DNA from: Arsenicibacter rosenii
Lineage (GTDB): Bacteria; Bacteroidota; Bacteroidia; Cytophagales; Spirosomataceae
Length of the DNA: 64,000 bases
NCBI RefSeq assembly: GCF_001870735.1
Contig: NZ_MORL01000024.1
Location: 1-64,000, forward strand
Reading direction: 5' to 3'
Part shown: one piece after another, positions 20,848 through 31,081 of the stretch
How positions within the stretch are numbered: the stretch's first letter is position 1
Layout: every line of letters begins with the position of its first letter
Program-made: the position numbers and the translations under genes
The notes under the pieces: generated by a model
The model's database searches: none
The model's input: the letters and a program-made list of their open reading frames with translations, nothing else
What the model was told of the DNA's origin: nothing

Positions 20848-23240
20848 TATTTCTTTTCTATCGGTACAGCCACCGTCTGCGTACCGGCTTTAAGCGCGAT
20901 CATTTTACCTTTCCAGCGCAGGGTACCGGTCACGCCCTGCGGCAGGCTAACGGTACCTTTCAGGCCGCCTGCCGCCGTTTTTTCAAAGCGTACGGCGATG
21001 TCGCCGGCGGGATGCGGCATCTTCCCTTCCGCAAACTGTAAGTTGTTCAGGTATGGCTCAATACGAACCGAGCGGAAACCCGGCTCTGCGGGATTGATTC
21101 CACAGACGGTCGACAAAAACTCATACAACGGCGAAGCACTCCAGGCGTGGCAATCCGACCGGGTTGGTTCCGGGTTTTCAGCAAACGTCGTCAGGCCCAT
21201 GCTCAGCATTTCCCGCCATGGCTTCAGTTGCGCCAGATACTGGTCGCCCATCCCCGTTTTTTTTATGGCCTGAAAAAGATAGAACTTAAAGTAAAACGTA
21301 GCCTGGATCAGGCTTTGATCGGTCATGACCTTCTGCAACAGCGCGGTTTGCTGCGCTACCGGAACAGCGTCGGTCAATATGGCCAGGATATTCGCATGCT
21401 GGCTAAAGCTTTTCTTTTCGGGCGTATCCGCCAGGAGCCCCCGGGTAGCATCCCAGCAGGTTTCGCGCACGGCCTTTTTCATCTGCGCGGCCAACGCCCG
21501 GTAGTGAGCCGCCTTATCGTTCTGCCCATAATGGGCGAATACTTCAGCGGCCCGCAGGAGTGTGTACGCCTGTTGCAGGGTCAGAATGCCTGACCCGCCG
21601 GCCTTAGCCCCCGCCGGTACACCGCCAGCCACCTCGCCTTTCGCTTCCCATTTCGACCAGTCAACGAAGTTCCACCACTCAAGCGGGCCGTTCAGGTAAT
21701 TTTTGGCTAAACGGTCTTCGTGCCATGCCAGCACACCGGCCATTCCAGGCAACAGGTTTTTGATAAACGCATCGTCCTGGCGATGCATCCAGTAATCGTG
21801 CACCATGCAAACCCAGAACAGCGAAAAGGTAGGAATAACCTGAAAATCAGCCGATGGATAACGGCTCTGGGTTAGCCCGTCACTGAACCGGCTGTGGTCG
21901 TAATCGGTGATGGCTTTACGCATCAGCCGGTCGTCACCGGCGATGTAAAGCGAAAGCATCGCCTGAATGCGCGTATCGCCGGTATACTGTAGCTGTTCGT
22001 AATACGGGCAGTCGTAGTAAGTTTCACCGGCACACAGCCGGGCGGTCCGCCAGCCGACGTTCCAGATATTTTTCAGGGTTGTATCACTGCTGGCAAAGGA
22101 GGCTTTTTCTTCGAACGGGTAGGCCGTAAAGCGCCCGACCAGGTCGTCAAGCACCAAGGGTTCGTCTTTGGCATCGACCGTGATCTGCAGATACCGGTAG
22201 GTGCGGAACCAGAGCGGCCGGAAGGTGTGCTTACTGCCACCATCGGCAATAAACTGATCCTCGAAGCCAATCAATTTCCGGCCGTCAATGTCATTGCGGT
22301 TGCCTTTCTGCCGGTTGTCATTCATCATTGCTTCGGCATATCCCAGGGTAATGACCGCGCCTTTCCCCTTGCTAACCGTTAACTCCGGATAGGCGTTGGT
22401 CAGATACCCCTGGTCCAGCAGAAAAACGGCTTTTGTGTTAGCGGGAACAGTTACCGATTCTTTGCCTTGCAGGAAATCAACCCGCATACGGCCGTTTTCG
22501 GCCCGGCGTACGCTTGTCAGCCGCTGCGGTATATCGTCCATAAACGGAATAGTCCGCGGTACCAGTTGCCAGTTACCGTCCGTGCCCATGCCTCTGGGTT
22601 TGGCCACAAACCACAACGGTTTAGCTTCGGCCCATGCCTGATCGTTGTAGCCCGGCTGCTCCCAACCCCACGGATACTGCTCACCAGATACCCGGTCACC
22701 ATCACCGGCAACGATATAGGTCCGGAGTTTGGCAATATCATTTTTAACCGGCGAATAGGCCGTGTTCTGAATGACTTTCCAGGATTTGTCGGTATTAACT
22801 ATTTTTTCGGCATCGGTATCGCCCTGCAAAATAAATCCGGTCTGAAAGGTTACCTGAGCATACGGAATGCCTTCGCCCATATTCCAGACCAGAGCAGCCA
22901 GTGTATTGGAACCTGCTTTCAGGAAGGGCGCCAGATCAATAGTTTCGTAGTACCAGTTCTGTAAATCACTGCGGGCAGGCCCCAGCAAGACCGGATTTCC
23001 ATTAACAAACAGGCGGTACCGGTTATCCGCTGACACATGAACCACAAACCGGCCGGGCTTGTCAGGCAGTTCTACCGTTTTCCGGAAGTGGTATATTCCA
23101 TACGATTTTGCCGGTGCTGTCGGGTGGGCAATCCACTTTGCGGTCCAGTAGTTAGACTGCCAGTAGCTGTCAGGTAGTTTGGTTTGCCCAAATGTTACCT
23201 GATACAAAAAATAAATAACAAAAAAAATGTTACGTTTCAT
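20847..23240 (-). CDS. GH78 alpha-L-rhamnosidase-like enzyme
   Basis: A 797-residue secreted protein with a signal peptide (FFVIYFLYQVTFGQ). A lectin-like beta-sandwich domain (FVVHVSADNRYRLFVNGNPV, about 65-85) is followed by the (alpha/alpha)6 catalytic domain. GETYYDCPYYEQLQYTGDTR at about residue 400 matches the DCPxxExxxxxGD acid cluster of GH78. A C-terminal beta-sandwich closes the protein. It probably removes rhamnose from plant or bacterial glycans; Glu/Asp roles are by family analogy. An upstream AT-rich gap of 589 bases separates it from the astacin gene. Confidence 0.88.
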   Translation of the reverse strand: MKRNIFFVIYFLYQVTFGQTKLPDSYWQSNYWTAKWIAHPTAPAKSYGIYHFRKTVELPDKPGRFVVHVSADNRYRLFVNGNPVLLGPARSDLQNWYYETIDLAPFLKAGSNTLAALVWNMGEGIPYAQVTFQTGFILQGDTDAEKIVNTDKSWKVIQNTAYSPVKNDIAKLRTYIVAGDGDRVSGEQYPWGWEQPGYNDQAWAEAKPLWFVAKPRGMGTDGNWQLVPRTIPFMDDIPQRLTSVRRAENGRMRVDFLQGKESVTVPANTKAVFLLDQGYLTNAYPELTVSKGKGAVITLGYAEAMMNDNRQKGNRNDIDGRKLIGFEDQFIADGGSKHTFRPLWFRTYRYLQITVDAKDEPLVLDDLVGRFTAYPFEEKASFASSDTTLKNIWNVGWRTARLCAGETYYDCPYYEQLQYTGDTRIQAMLSLYIAGDDRLMRKAITDYDHSRFSDGLTQSRYPSADFQVIPTFSLFWVCMVHDYWMHRQDDAFIKNLLPGMAGVLAWHEDRLAKNYLNGPLEWWNFVDWSKWEAKGEVAGGVPAGAKAGGSGILTLQQAYTLLRAAEVFAHYGQNDKAAHYRALAAQMKKAVRETCWDATRGLLADTPEKKSFSQHANILAILTDAVPVAQQTALLQKVMTDQSLIQATFYFKFYLFQAIKKTGMGDQYLAQLKPWREMLSMGLTTFAENPEPTRSDCHAWSASPLYEFLSTVCGINPAEPGFRSVRIEPYLNNLQFAEGKMPHPAGDIAVRFEKTAAGGLKGTVSLPQGVTGTLRWKGKMIALKAGTQTVAVPIEKK

Positions 23241-23544
23241 ATGTCAGACGTATTAATGTATAAATTAGTTGTTACAGTTTTTTTCTATTTCAGATAACTT
23301 TAAATATATTTTCAGGCCATATCAAGCCACCTGACGCCGTAACTAAATAGTAACATTTGATTAAGTAAATATTTGATCTGGTTATCTTATGGTCAAACAA
23401 AACAGTACGATCATCGATTTACAGAGACGGTATATTACTTCTTCCACACCTCACCAAAGCACGAAATAAGCGGATTCTCCACACTTAATAGCTTATGTTG
23501 GCTTGCTTTTTCAGTAGCGAACGAATGCCTCTGAAAAAGAGAAC

Positions 23545-23608
23545 ATGACACATGAAACATTATTAAATAATGACAAAAGGAGCGTTTGATAATTCTTGCG
23601 TTTTTTAA
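23545..23608 (+). pseudogene. frameshifted copy of a micropeptide ORF
   Basis: ATG 23545 opens a 14-codon frame; the overlapping frame from ATG 23570 reads MTKGAFDNSCVF and stops at 23608. The segment ATGACAaAAGGaGCGTTTGATAATTC is nearly identical to the 3' part of the micro-ORF at 23678-23761, so this looks like a duplicate that lost frame. Confidence 0.3.
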
Positions 23609-23677
23609 TGTCAGGTATAAATCTGATTTACAAGATTTATCGTAAAAGCATTTGCAACGGAACCAAATTCAACACGT

Positions 23678-23761
23678 ATGAAAAACATGATTCAAGTAAA
23701 CTCAAAAGACAGAAGTAACACTACGGTATCCATGACAGAAGGGCCGTTTGATAATTCGTAA
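23678..23761 (+). CDS. 27-residue micropeptide candidate ending TEGPFDNS
   Basis: The ORF begins MKNMIQVNSKDRSNTT and ends VSMTEGPFDNS with a TAA stop. The last nine codons match a second copy 108 bases upstream. It is polar with no signal peptide and lies 68 bases before the astacin gene. It could be a precursor peptide or signal; the repetition is the main evidence that it matters. Confidence 0.35.
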   Translation: MKNMIQVNSKDRSNTTVSMTEGPFDNS

Positions 23762-23829
23762 ATCTTTTGTTGTCCTTTTGCCGTTTTTAGTACAAACGTT
23801 TATGTAACAATCCCTAATCACGCACAATT

Positions 23830-24672
23830 ATGAAAAAACTACTAGTCTTCGCGGGCTTATCGGCTACTATTGCCTTTACTACAAGCTGCACAAACGAAAA
23901 TGCGCTGAGTCCGATTAGTAATTTCACTCCTCAAACAGTTGCCGAAAGTGCCTATCCGGGCCAGACAGGCGAAATCAGAAAAGCTTACTTTAAAAATGCT
24001 CCGATTAACTATCAGGTTATTAACGGAGAGTCCGTTTTCCAGAATGACATTATTTTACATGATCACGAGTTATCCGGCGAACCGGTAGCCAGCGAAGGTA
24101 CGGGCCGGACACGTTCTACGGCAAAATGGCCGAACAAAATCGTTTATTATGTTATTGACCCTAACCTACCCAACCCGCAGCGGGTTTATGATGCCATGGC
24201 ACACTGGGAGGCTAACACGTCAATCCGGTTTGTAGCCCGCACCACGCAGCGCGGGTATGTTCTGTTCCGAAATGGTAGCGGTTGCTCCGCAAACGTAGGC
24301 TATTCAGGCTCCCTGCAATACGTTAACCTGGGCGGGGGGTGCAGTGTCGGAAATACGATTCATGAGATCGGCCACGTCGTAGGCCTGTGGCATGAGCATA
24401 CACGGGTCGATCGCAACAATCATATCACCATCAACTACGGAAACATTGCACCGGGTACGGAATATAACTTTGATACTTACGCGGCCCAGGGGTATGATGG
24501 ATTTGACTACGGCAATACCATCGATCTGAATTCGGTTATGATGTATGGCCCTTATGATTTCAGCAAAAACGGGCTGCCAACGATTACCCGGAAGGATGGT
24601 TCGTTATTTTCCATCCAGCGTAACGGTTTATCACCGCTCGACATTGCTACCGTTCAGGCAATGTATCCGTAG
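23830..24672 (+). CDS. astacin-like (M12A) secreted metallopeptidase, lipoprotein
   Basis: A 280-residue protein with a lipoprotein signal (FAGLSATIAFTTSC, lipobox Cys at residue 20) and a propeptide to about residue 95. The protease domain starts near RSTAKWPNKIVYYVID. The zinc motif HEIGHVVGLWHEHTRVDR (HExxHxxGxxH plus the astacin Glu/Arg) is intact, and the Met-turn is LNSVMMYGPYDFS. It is full length for flavastacin-like enzymes and probably surface-anchored. A perfect terminator follows. Confidence 0.94.
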   Translation: MKKLLVFAGLSATIAFTTSCTNENALSPISNFTPQTVAESAYPGQTGEIRKAYFKNAPINYQVINGESVFQNDIILHDHELSGEPVASEGTGRTRSTAKWPNKIVYYVIDPNLPNPQRVYDAMAHWEANTSIRFVARTTQRGYVLFRNGSGCSANVGYSGSLQYVNLGGGCSVGNTIHEIGHVVGLWHEHTRVDRNNHITINYGNIAPGTEYNFDTYAAQGYDGFDYGNTIDLNSVMMYGPYDFSKNGLPTITRKDGSLFSIQRNGLSPLDIATVQAMYP

Positions 24673-24710
24673 TGCGGCATGTAACGGTTAACTGGTTTTC
24701 CGTGCAAATA

Positions 24711-24747
24711 AAAACGTCTCCGGCAGCATTGCTGCCGGAGACGTTTT
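24711..24747. terminator. bidirectional terminator
   Basis: A 17-bp perfect stem (24711-24727 with 24731-24747, core CGTCTCCGGCAGC) with a 3-base loop, flanked by A- and T-runs, between the convergent astacin and YpdA-like genes. Confidence 0.95.
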
Positions 24748-24767
24748 TATTATAACCGGTCAGTTGT

Positions 24768-25793
24768 CTAAATCCGGTCAATTAATTCTTTCACCTTATG
24801 AATTTCGCGACCGGCAATGTGGTCGATAATCGCTTGAGCGTGCTCGCGGCCATTTTCGATAAATACCTTTTCGGTATAAATCCCCGCCATAACGGTTCCG
24901 CACACGTATAAACCCGGCACCGTGCTCTCAAACGTTGTTTTATCATACGCCGGAATCTGCGTGACCGGATCCAGTTCCAGACCACACCGGCGCAAAAAAT
25001 CCGCATCGGGGGTATAGCCGGTCAGAATCAGGACAAAATCTGCCGGTAAGCCTTGTTCTTCTCCGGTTTGCGTATTCCGGACATAAACGCGTCCTTCTTC
25101 GATACGGGTCAGGCAGGCGTTGAAGGCTGTATGAATTTTTCCTTCTTTCACCCGGTTTTTTACGTCCGGAATAAGCCAGTATTTTACGGTTGGCTTAAAA
25201 TCCTCTCCCCGGTGTATGACCGTCACGTGCACATCATGCCGGTATAGCTCCAGAGCGGCTTCAACTGCCGAGTTAGCGGCACCGATAATGACTACATTAG
25301 TAAACGAATAGCGGAATGGTTCGTCGTAATAATGCGAGACATGAGCCAGATCTTCCCCCGGAACACCAAGCCACCGTGGCCGGTCAAAGTAACCCGTTGC
25401 CAGAATCACCTTTTTTGCCTGATATACGGTTCCACTTATAGTTTCGACAGAAAACAGATTATCATTCTTTTTCACAACCTGCTGTACTTCCTGAAACAGC
25501 TTAAAGTTCAGCTTGTAATAGGCCGCTACTTTCCGGTAATACTGTAAAGCTTCGTTGCGGTTGGCTTTAACGCCGGAAATCGGGAACGGAATCCCGCCGA
25601 TTTCTATGTTTTCGGCCGTCGAAAAAAAACGCATCATCTTAGGATACCGGCGGATTGACTCCGTCAGACTGCCCTTTTCCAGGATCAGATGCGAAAGTCC
25701 GCTCTTCGCTGCTTCAATACCGGCAGCCAGTCCGCATGGTCCTCCCCCAACAATCAGTACATCATACATTTGCGTGCCGTTCAGGTCTGCCAT
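24768..25793 (-). CDS. YpdA-family FAD-dependent disulfide reductase
   Basis: A 341-residue flavoprotein like YpdA, the bacillithiol-disulfide reductase of Firmicutes that also occurs in Bacteroidota. The FAD-binding motif is VLIVGGGPCGLAAGIEAA; the NADPH site is VVIIGAANSAVEAALEL; ILATGYFDRP is the typical family linker; the C-terminal FAD contact is VPGLYVCGTVMAG. There is no CxxC redox pair, as expected for YpdA. The true thiol substrate in this organism is an inference. MYDVLIVGG at 25769 is an alternative start. Confidence 0.88.
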   Translation of the reverse strand: MADLNGTQMYDVLIVGGGPCGLAAGIEAAKSGLSHLILEKGSLTESIRRYPKMMRFFSTAENIEIGGIPFPISGVKANRNEALQYYRKVAAYYKLNFKLFQEVQQVVKKNDNLFSVETISGTVYQAKKVILATGYFDRPRWLGVPGEDLAHVSHYYDEPFRYSFTNVVIIGAANSAVEAALELYRHDVHVTVIHRGEDFKPTVKYWLIPDVKNRVKEGKIHTAFNACLTRIEEGRVYVRNTQTGEEQGLPADFVLILTGYTPDADFLRRCGLELDPVTQIPAYDKTTFESTVPGLYVCGTVMAGIYTEKVFIENGREHAQAIIDHIAGREIHKVKELIDRI

Positions 25794-25829
25794 ATCGTAT
25801 AAATCAGGAATATTCTTTCCCTGCTAACA

Positions 25830-25872
25830 CACAAAAAGCCTTCGTTAGTTTGCACTACGAAGGCTTTTTGTG
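25830..25872 (-). terminator. terminator of the large surface-protein gene
   Basis: A 15-bp perfect stem (25830-25844 with 25858-25872, core AAAAAGCCTTCG), 14 bases beyond the stop of the minus-strand surface-protein gene, with A/T-rich flanks. Confidence 0.9.
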
Positions 25873-25885
25873 GATATAGCTCAAT

Positions 25886-28800
25886 TTAACGGATCCGGCG
25901 AATCACCATCGGTACACAAACCGGTGTCGGACACACACAGTTCGTCGGCGTTAAAATAACCGTATAGTCCTGATAACAATTACTTGCGTTCAGCACGCGG
26001 ACGTAATAAGTAAGCGGACTGACCGGATTATTCAGCTGATTGGCAACAATCCCGTTCGACGGTATCAGATTCGCCGCTGTATAGCTAGCCGCCAGACCCG
26101 ACGGTTGCGCGGCGATGCTGTACCGGTCTCCGGCACTAAAGCCGTTGATCACAATACTGCCGTTTGCTAACGCCATCGGGCCGGAGCACGTCGCAGGCCG
26201 GGCGGTTACCGTTAGACTGGGGCTGATGGCCGGTAAAACGTTTACTTGTATAAAATCATACGGACGACAACTAATATCTGCCGGTTCCGGATAAACTGTC
26301 GCATATATATATTTTGCGACCGGAGTTGTTCCGTTATTCACAAAAATCCCGTTTGTCGATGTCAGACTGACCGTACCAAGGTCATCCGGAGCCGCTAATG
26401 CAATGACCGTTCCGGAAGTAGATCCGTAAATAACTGCCGGATCGACCTGCGGGGTGTCAAACATGATATAGCGTATCTGGCTGCCAAAGCTTACGTTAAA
26501 GGTATTGGCAGTAATTGCCGTTGCCGAATTACCCGAACATATTGTTTGATCATCGCTCATAATCACCACTGGACAAGGATCGTCAATAATCGGCAATACC
26601 TCTACTTCCACCTGTTCACTCACTACGGTGCAGACCCCAACCTTTGCTGATGCGACTACGGTGTAAAAGCCAGCTCGTGTCACTTCTGGTGTATGCAAAG
26701 TGCTGGTGAAACTGTTAGGACCGCGCCACAGTACGCTGGCATCTGCCGGATCGGTTACTACCTCCAGCGTAACCGGGCAGGCAACACAAGGCAAGGCCCC
26801 ACCATAAGCTTCCAGAATCACTGGGATTTGCGGTACCGGTGTAGCGACCACCTGTATTTCACCAACCGGCAAACAAGTCGTCCCTGCTGAAACATTTGCG
26901 GTACTGGTCACATAAATATACCAGCGTTGGTCAGTGCCGGTTGTTGCTGTCAGCGAACTTGTCGCCAGCGAAATCAAGCCGTTTGCTCCAGCCGTTGCGG
27001 TTCCTAAGTTTAGCCCCACACCAGCGCAGACATCCGTCAGGCTCAGTGGTATTTTAGAGGCCAGGAAGCGGACTGCCTGTGGCTGATTACCAGTAGCCAG
27101 CGTCAGCGTTGCCGGTTGACCGGCGCAGACTGTTGCCATAACCGGCACAAACACCAGGCCGGCATCAATCGTGCGGTTGGGCCGCGGACTAACCGGATCG
27201 GTAAGGCTTAGCGTTACAATCTGGCTGTAGCCATTCGCGTCGGCGTCGCTGTCCAGCTTATCATCACCTTGGTTGGCAACCGTTAACGTGCAGCCTGTCG
27301 GGAAAGTAGCCGGCACAAACCGTACCTGATAGTCGCCGTTACCCAGACGATCAAACAGGTATTTACCGGCACTGTCGGTTACTGTCGTGCTGACCGGCGA
27401 AGCGCTCCGCTGACCATTGGTCACCGTGTACAGTTCAACCCGTACGTTTGGAACACCCGGCTCACCGGCCTCCTGAATCCCGTTCTTATTAAAATCTTTC
27501 CAGACAAAATCACCTAAGCCCATTGGTGGGCCACCAATACAGAGCGGACTCGGATCAGGATAAAATACGACGGCTTCCGTCGTCGGGTTGATGCTGATGT
27601 GCACCACTACCCGTGGCCGCAGCCCGTCATCTTCCTGAATCCATTCCCCGTTCTCGAAACGCCAGCCCGGCCAGTCGGTCGGATCGCCGTTGCTGTCAAC
27701 GGCGGCTCCCGGATACAGGAACGTACCACTTAACGGCTGATTTCTCATGACCAGTACCGTATCGCCGCCCACATATTTGGTCACCGTGATGGTGGCTCCG
27801 TTGGTTGGCGGCACAAAGTGCTGGGCTGCTATGGTATAGGAAATATACGGGGTATCTTTAATACAGATACTCGATGCCGTTACACTGATTGTTTTTGTGT
27901 AGACCTGTACTACCGCTACATCCCGAACAGTCCGGCAACCATTTGTATTTGTAGCGACCAGGGTATAGCTTCCTTCGCGGTCCACGTTCGGGTTAAGCTG
28001 GCTGCTGGTGAAGTTATTTGGTCCGGTCCAAAGCACCGTTGCAGTTGCCGGAGCCACTACCGCACTTAAGCTCCCTACACAGGTAGAACAAGACAATGAG
28101 GTACCAAAGGCTTCAACGATACTGACACTAACCGGTGACTCAGGAACCCGGTTTACCACAACCGTTGAAAAGTTCTGACCAGGGAACGCATTACAGATAC
28201 CGGTTGATACCGCCACCGTATACGTCCCTTCTGTTGTCACGACCGGATTCGCGCTGGTGGATGTAAACCCGTTCGGGCCAGCCCAATAGTAGGTCCCGTT
28301 TGTGACAGGAGTACCATTTGCATAAGCCAGCGAAACCGAGAGCTGTGCCGTGGCAGACAAGCAAGACAAGGCCCCTGCCGTAATGGTAGCAATGGGTTTC
28401 GGTTTGATAACAGCCACCATAGACGTATAGGGCCGGCAATTCGGGTCGGGAATCGGCGGGTGAATAATCGCATAAATGTAATACACCTTTTCACCACCTA
28501 CAGCAGCCGGTAAATTCGGATTATTAACAACAATCTGGCCATTGACCGGTTTATAGGTCCCCAGCACTGCCCCACCAGAACCATACATGGCTGTTCCCGA
28601 CTGAGGTGTATCAAAATAGACGATCCGGACGGAATCATCCCGTGCGAAATTTCTTCCGTTGATCACCAGGCTACTTATAGTTGTACCGGCACAGGCCACC
28701 ACCGTATCACTACCGGTCGACAGATTCGGACAGGCATATACAGACAAATCGAGCTGGTGATTACTCTCGCCAACATCTGTCGTAATGATGTTAATGACAA

Positions 28801-31081
28801 AGTAATCGTCAAACACAACCCCTTTCGAGTTAATCTGGTTTGATCCACTCACAGCATCGATCTGATTAGCTAATGACAGATAAAAGTTCTGACTAGCCAA
28901 CGCGGCAGCCCGGCGACCTGATGCGGGTGTAAATGCCGCCAATTGTTGCGGATTCAGACGTATCTGATACCGGTGATTAGGCAATAGCTTAGGGGTTACG
29001 TTACTATTATTAAAATAATATTCTCCCGTTGAGCTCGTAATCGTCTGCCCAACCTGCACCCCACCGTTTTCCATATCGTGTAAGGTCAGTGTGATGTTAG
29101 GTATCCCCTTTTCGTATGGATCCTGAATCCCATTCCGGTTATCATCAAACCAGATCAGGTTACCAAGTTCAAACGGCGAGACTCCGCAGACAATCGCTAA
29201 ATCGCCCAGACCGGAGGCCTTACCGAACGTACCGGGCTCATCGGCATACAGCACATAACCACGGTTACTACGCCCGTTCCGGTTAAAGACGGCACGGATA
29301 CCACCTGACTGATACACATCCGTAAGCGGATCATAGGCCGTTGTCAGAATTTCACCTTTGCCGGGTACCAGGACCAGGCCTCCATTGAAAATTTCATCAT
29401 GTCCGACAAACAGATTACCGTTTGAGGAGATCAGCCAGTAATCATCGCCATAGAATTCGCCGCCGCCCGGGCCCTGACCGCTGTTGACACCACTCCCCAG
29501 GAGCGGGCCAGCTAAACCGTTACGCTCCAGCCGATAGGTTCCGTTATTATTATAGGCGCGGAGCATATCACCGCTCGAGAACCCGTCATACAGTTTGGCG
29601 TTGTCGTTTTGGGTAGGCGCAAAGTTGTGCCGGCCAGACAAAAACCCAAACCGGTCAAGCATGCCGATCCCCATAGAACCGTCGACATCAAATACAACAT
29701 CCGACAGTACCGGCTGCGGCCACATCACGTGTTTGTTGTTGTTACAACTTTTCGGGAACATGTTTGTCCACGGCAGCCAATACTTAAAGTTAGCGCAGCT
29801 ATCGGTACCATCTGCATACCCACGCGTATAGGAAAGCGGGAAGGATAAGACCTCCGTTAGCTGTGCATTACGACCCTGTGCGGGATTGAATTTATAGATA
29901 ACAGCCCGTAACGCGCTGGTATCGGCATAGGGCAATTTCGGATCTGCATTTTCGGCCGAACACACCCCTCCGACGTAGATATTCCCCCGGTAATACTGAA
30001 TAGCCCAGGGACGGAACCCGCCCCTTACACAACCCGGATCAGGGATTTTCCATGAAATAGTATCGGCCGCAGTAGGCGTTATCGGCGAGCCGATAAAATT
30101 GCGGGCTGGTACATTGAGAGTAATTCCGTAAACTTTCTTATCATAAAGATTAACAAAATATAAAACTTTATCGTCTTCAGAAATAGTAATCCCCCCGATA
30201 CCGACACGCCCGACAGCGTTCATAGCAACGGAGTCATAATTGGCCATCAGCTTGTCGCCAAGCAACCCGCTGTGCGGATTAGCGCCCGTGTTAATACCCA
30301 GTGTCTGTACATCCAGGTAAGGCCGCGTTTGAAAAGTGGCCATATCCGTCTGATAAATACCACCCGTCCCTAAAGGCCCCAAACCAGTATGGCGTTTAAT
30401 AACAGCGGCTGACAGCAGTATATTTGACCGACGCTGATAGGCTACACCCCATAGAGCACCGGTTTCGGCACCAAAAGCAAGGTGAGTTGGCATCAAACCG
30501 GTTTTACCGGCTACACCCGTGGCTGTATACGGATACGCCACCAGCACATCGCCGGTTGCCGCCTGCTGACCTGGCGGAATGGGCCTGCCATCGTCGTAGG
30601 TCGTTTTGAGCGGATCACCATTGACATAACAAGGCGTAACCAGCGTCGGAATACTTTCGCAGTAATCAGCCGGATAATTGATGGCAACACTCATCCCGAT
30701 GGCTGGTGCTACGCCAATCTGAACCGTTGTCCGGTTGTCAGTACCATGTGGTGTTGCAAAAAAGCCTGTGGGCAGATTGGTAAACTCAAGGCGGAACGCA
30801 CTGCCCGCAGGCACTTGTGCTGCTGAAAAGGAATATCTCCCGTCAGAACCGGTTGTTGTACTAATAGGTTGTGTGGCACGATCAAGAAAAAGCCTGACGG
30901 TAATATTGGTCATACCCAGCTCAATAGGCAGAGTATCTGTCCGGACACCGTCGGCATTAAAATCACGATACACAAAACCACTAACCTGGGCGTGTGTTGG
31001 TAAAACAACAAACCACCCAAACCATATCATAATACCGACCAGGCAACTTCTGGAAAGCATTATTGAATAGAGTTTTTTCAT
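25886..31081 (-). CDS. large secreted SdrD B-like repeat protein
   Basis: A 1,731-residue surface protein from ATG 31081. A signal peptide (to about residue 32) is followed by an SdrD B-like domain (VSGFVYRDFNADGVRTD), a large unannotated region of about 120-640 with a propeller-like feel (LYFVNLYDKKVYGI), and two more SdrD B-like domains (LGNLIWFDDNRNGIQDPYEK near 640 and LGDFVWKDFNKNGIQEAGEP near 1,200). Ig-like segments (GPNGFTSTSANPVVTTEGTY, GPNNFTSS and others) lie between and after. It ends CPTPVCVPMVIRRIR, a tail resembling other Cytophagales surface proteins and possibly a secretion signal. Probably an adhesin or matrix protein. Confidence 0.8.
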   Translation of the reverse strand: MKKLYSIMLSRSCLVGIMIWFGWFVVLPTHAQVSGFVYRDFNADGVRTDTLPIELGMTNITVRLFLDRATQPISTTTGSDGRYSFSAAQVPAGSAFRLEFTNLPTGFFATPHGTDNRTTVQIGVAPAIGMSVAINYPADYCESIPTLVTPCYVNGDPLKTTYDDGRPIPPGQQAATGDVLVAYPYTATGVAGKTGLMPTHLAFGAETGALWGVAYQRRSNILLSAAVIKRHTGLGPLGTGGIYQTDMATFQTRPYLDVQTLGINTGANPHSGLLGDKLMANYDSVAMNAVGRVGIGGITISEDDKVLYFVNLYDKKVYGITLNVPARNFIGSPITPTAADTISWKIPDPGCVRGGFRPWAIQYYRGNIYVGGVCSAENADPKLPYADTSALRAVIYKFNPAQGRNAQLTEVLSFPLSYTRGYADGTDSCANFKYWLPWTNMFPKSCNNNKHVMWPQPVLSDVVFDVDGSMGIGMLDRFGFLSGRHNFAPTQNDNAKLYDGFSSGDMLRAYNNNGTYRLERNGLAGPLLGSGVNSGQGPGGGEFYGDDYWLISSNGNLFVGHDEIFNGGLVLVPGKGEILTTAYDPLTDVYQSGGIRAVFNRNGRSNRGYVLYADEPGTFGKASGLGDLAIVCGVSPFELGNLIWFDDNRNGIQDPYEKGIPNITLTLHDMENGGVQVGQTITSSTGEYYFNNSNVTPKLLPNHRYQIRLNPQQLAAFTPASGRRAAALASQNFYLSLANQIDAVSGSNQINSKGVVFDDYFVINIITTDVGESNHQLDLSVYACPNLSTGSDTVVACAGTTISSLVINGRNFARDDSVRIVYFDTPQSGTAMYGSGGAVLGTYKPVNGQIVVNNPNLPAAVGGEKVYYIYAIIHPPIPDPNCRPYTSMVAVIKPKPIATITAGALSCLSATAQLSVSLAYANGTPVTNGTYYWAGPNGFTSTSANPVVTTEGTYTVAVSTGICNAFPGQNFSTVVVNRVPESPVSVSIVEAFGTSLSCSTCVGSLSAVVAPATATVLWTGPNNFTSSQLNPNVDREGSYTLVATNTNGCRTVRDVAVVQVYTKTISVTASSICIKDTPYISYTIAAQHFVPPTNGATITVTKYVGGDTVLVMRNQPLSGTFLYPGAAVDSNGDPTDWPGWRFENGEWIQEDDGLRPRVVVHISINPTTEAVVFYPDPSPLCIGGPPMGLGDFVWKDFNKNGIQEAGEPGVPNVRVELYTVTNGQRSASPVSTTVTDSAGKYLFDRLGNGDYQVRFVPATFPTGCTLTVANQGDDKLDSDADANGYSQIVTLSLTDPVSPRPNRTIDAGLVFVPVMATVCAGQPATLTLATGNQPQAVRFLASKIPLSLTDVCAGVGLNLGTATAGANGLISLATSSLTATTGTDQRWYIYVTSTANVSAGTTCLPVGEIQVVATPVPQIPVILEAYGGALPCVACPVTLEVVTDPADASVLWRGPNSFTSTLHTPEVTRAGFYTVVASAKVGVCTVVSEQVEVEVLPIIDDPCPVVIMSDDQTICSGNSATAITANTFNVSFGSQIRYIMFDTPQVDPAVIYGSTSGTVIALAAPDDLGTVSLTSTNGIFVNNGTTPVAKYIYATVYPEPADISCRPYDFIQVNVLPAISPSLTVTARPATCSGPMALANGSIVINGFSAGDRYSIAAQPSGLAASYTAANLIPSNGIVANQLNNPVSPLTYYVRVLNASNCYQDYTVILTPTNCVCPTPVCVPMVIRRIR

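Larger units (their letters stand above)
23241..23829. other. 589-base intergenic region with micro-ORFs
   Basis: It is AT-rich. Apart from the two related micro-ORFs at 23545-23608 and 23678-23761 nothing coding is seen. It must hold the divergent promoters of the GH78 and astacin genes. Confidence 0.6.

Noticed and set aside
22073-22964. Long antisense ORFs inside the GH78 gene
   Set aside because: They shadow a well-supported gene and lack any domain.
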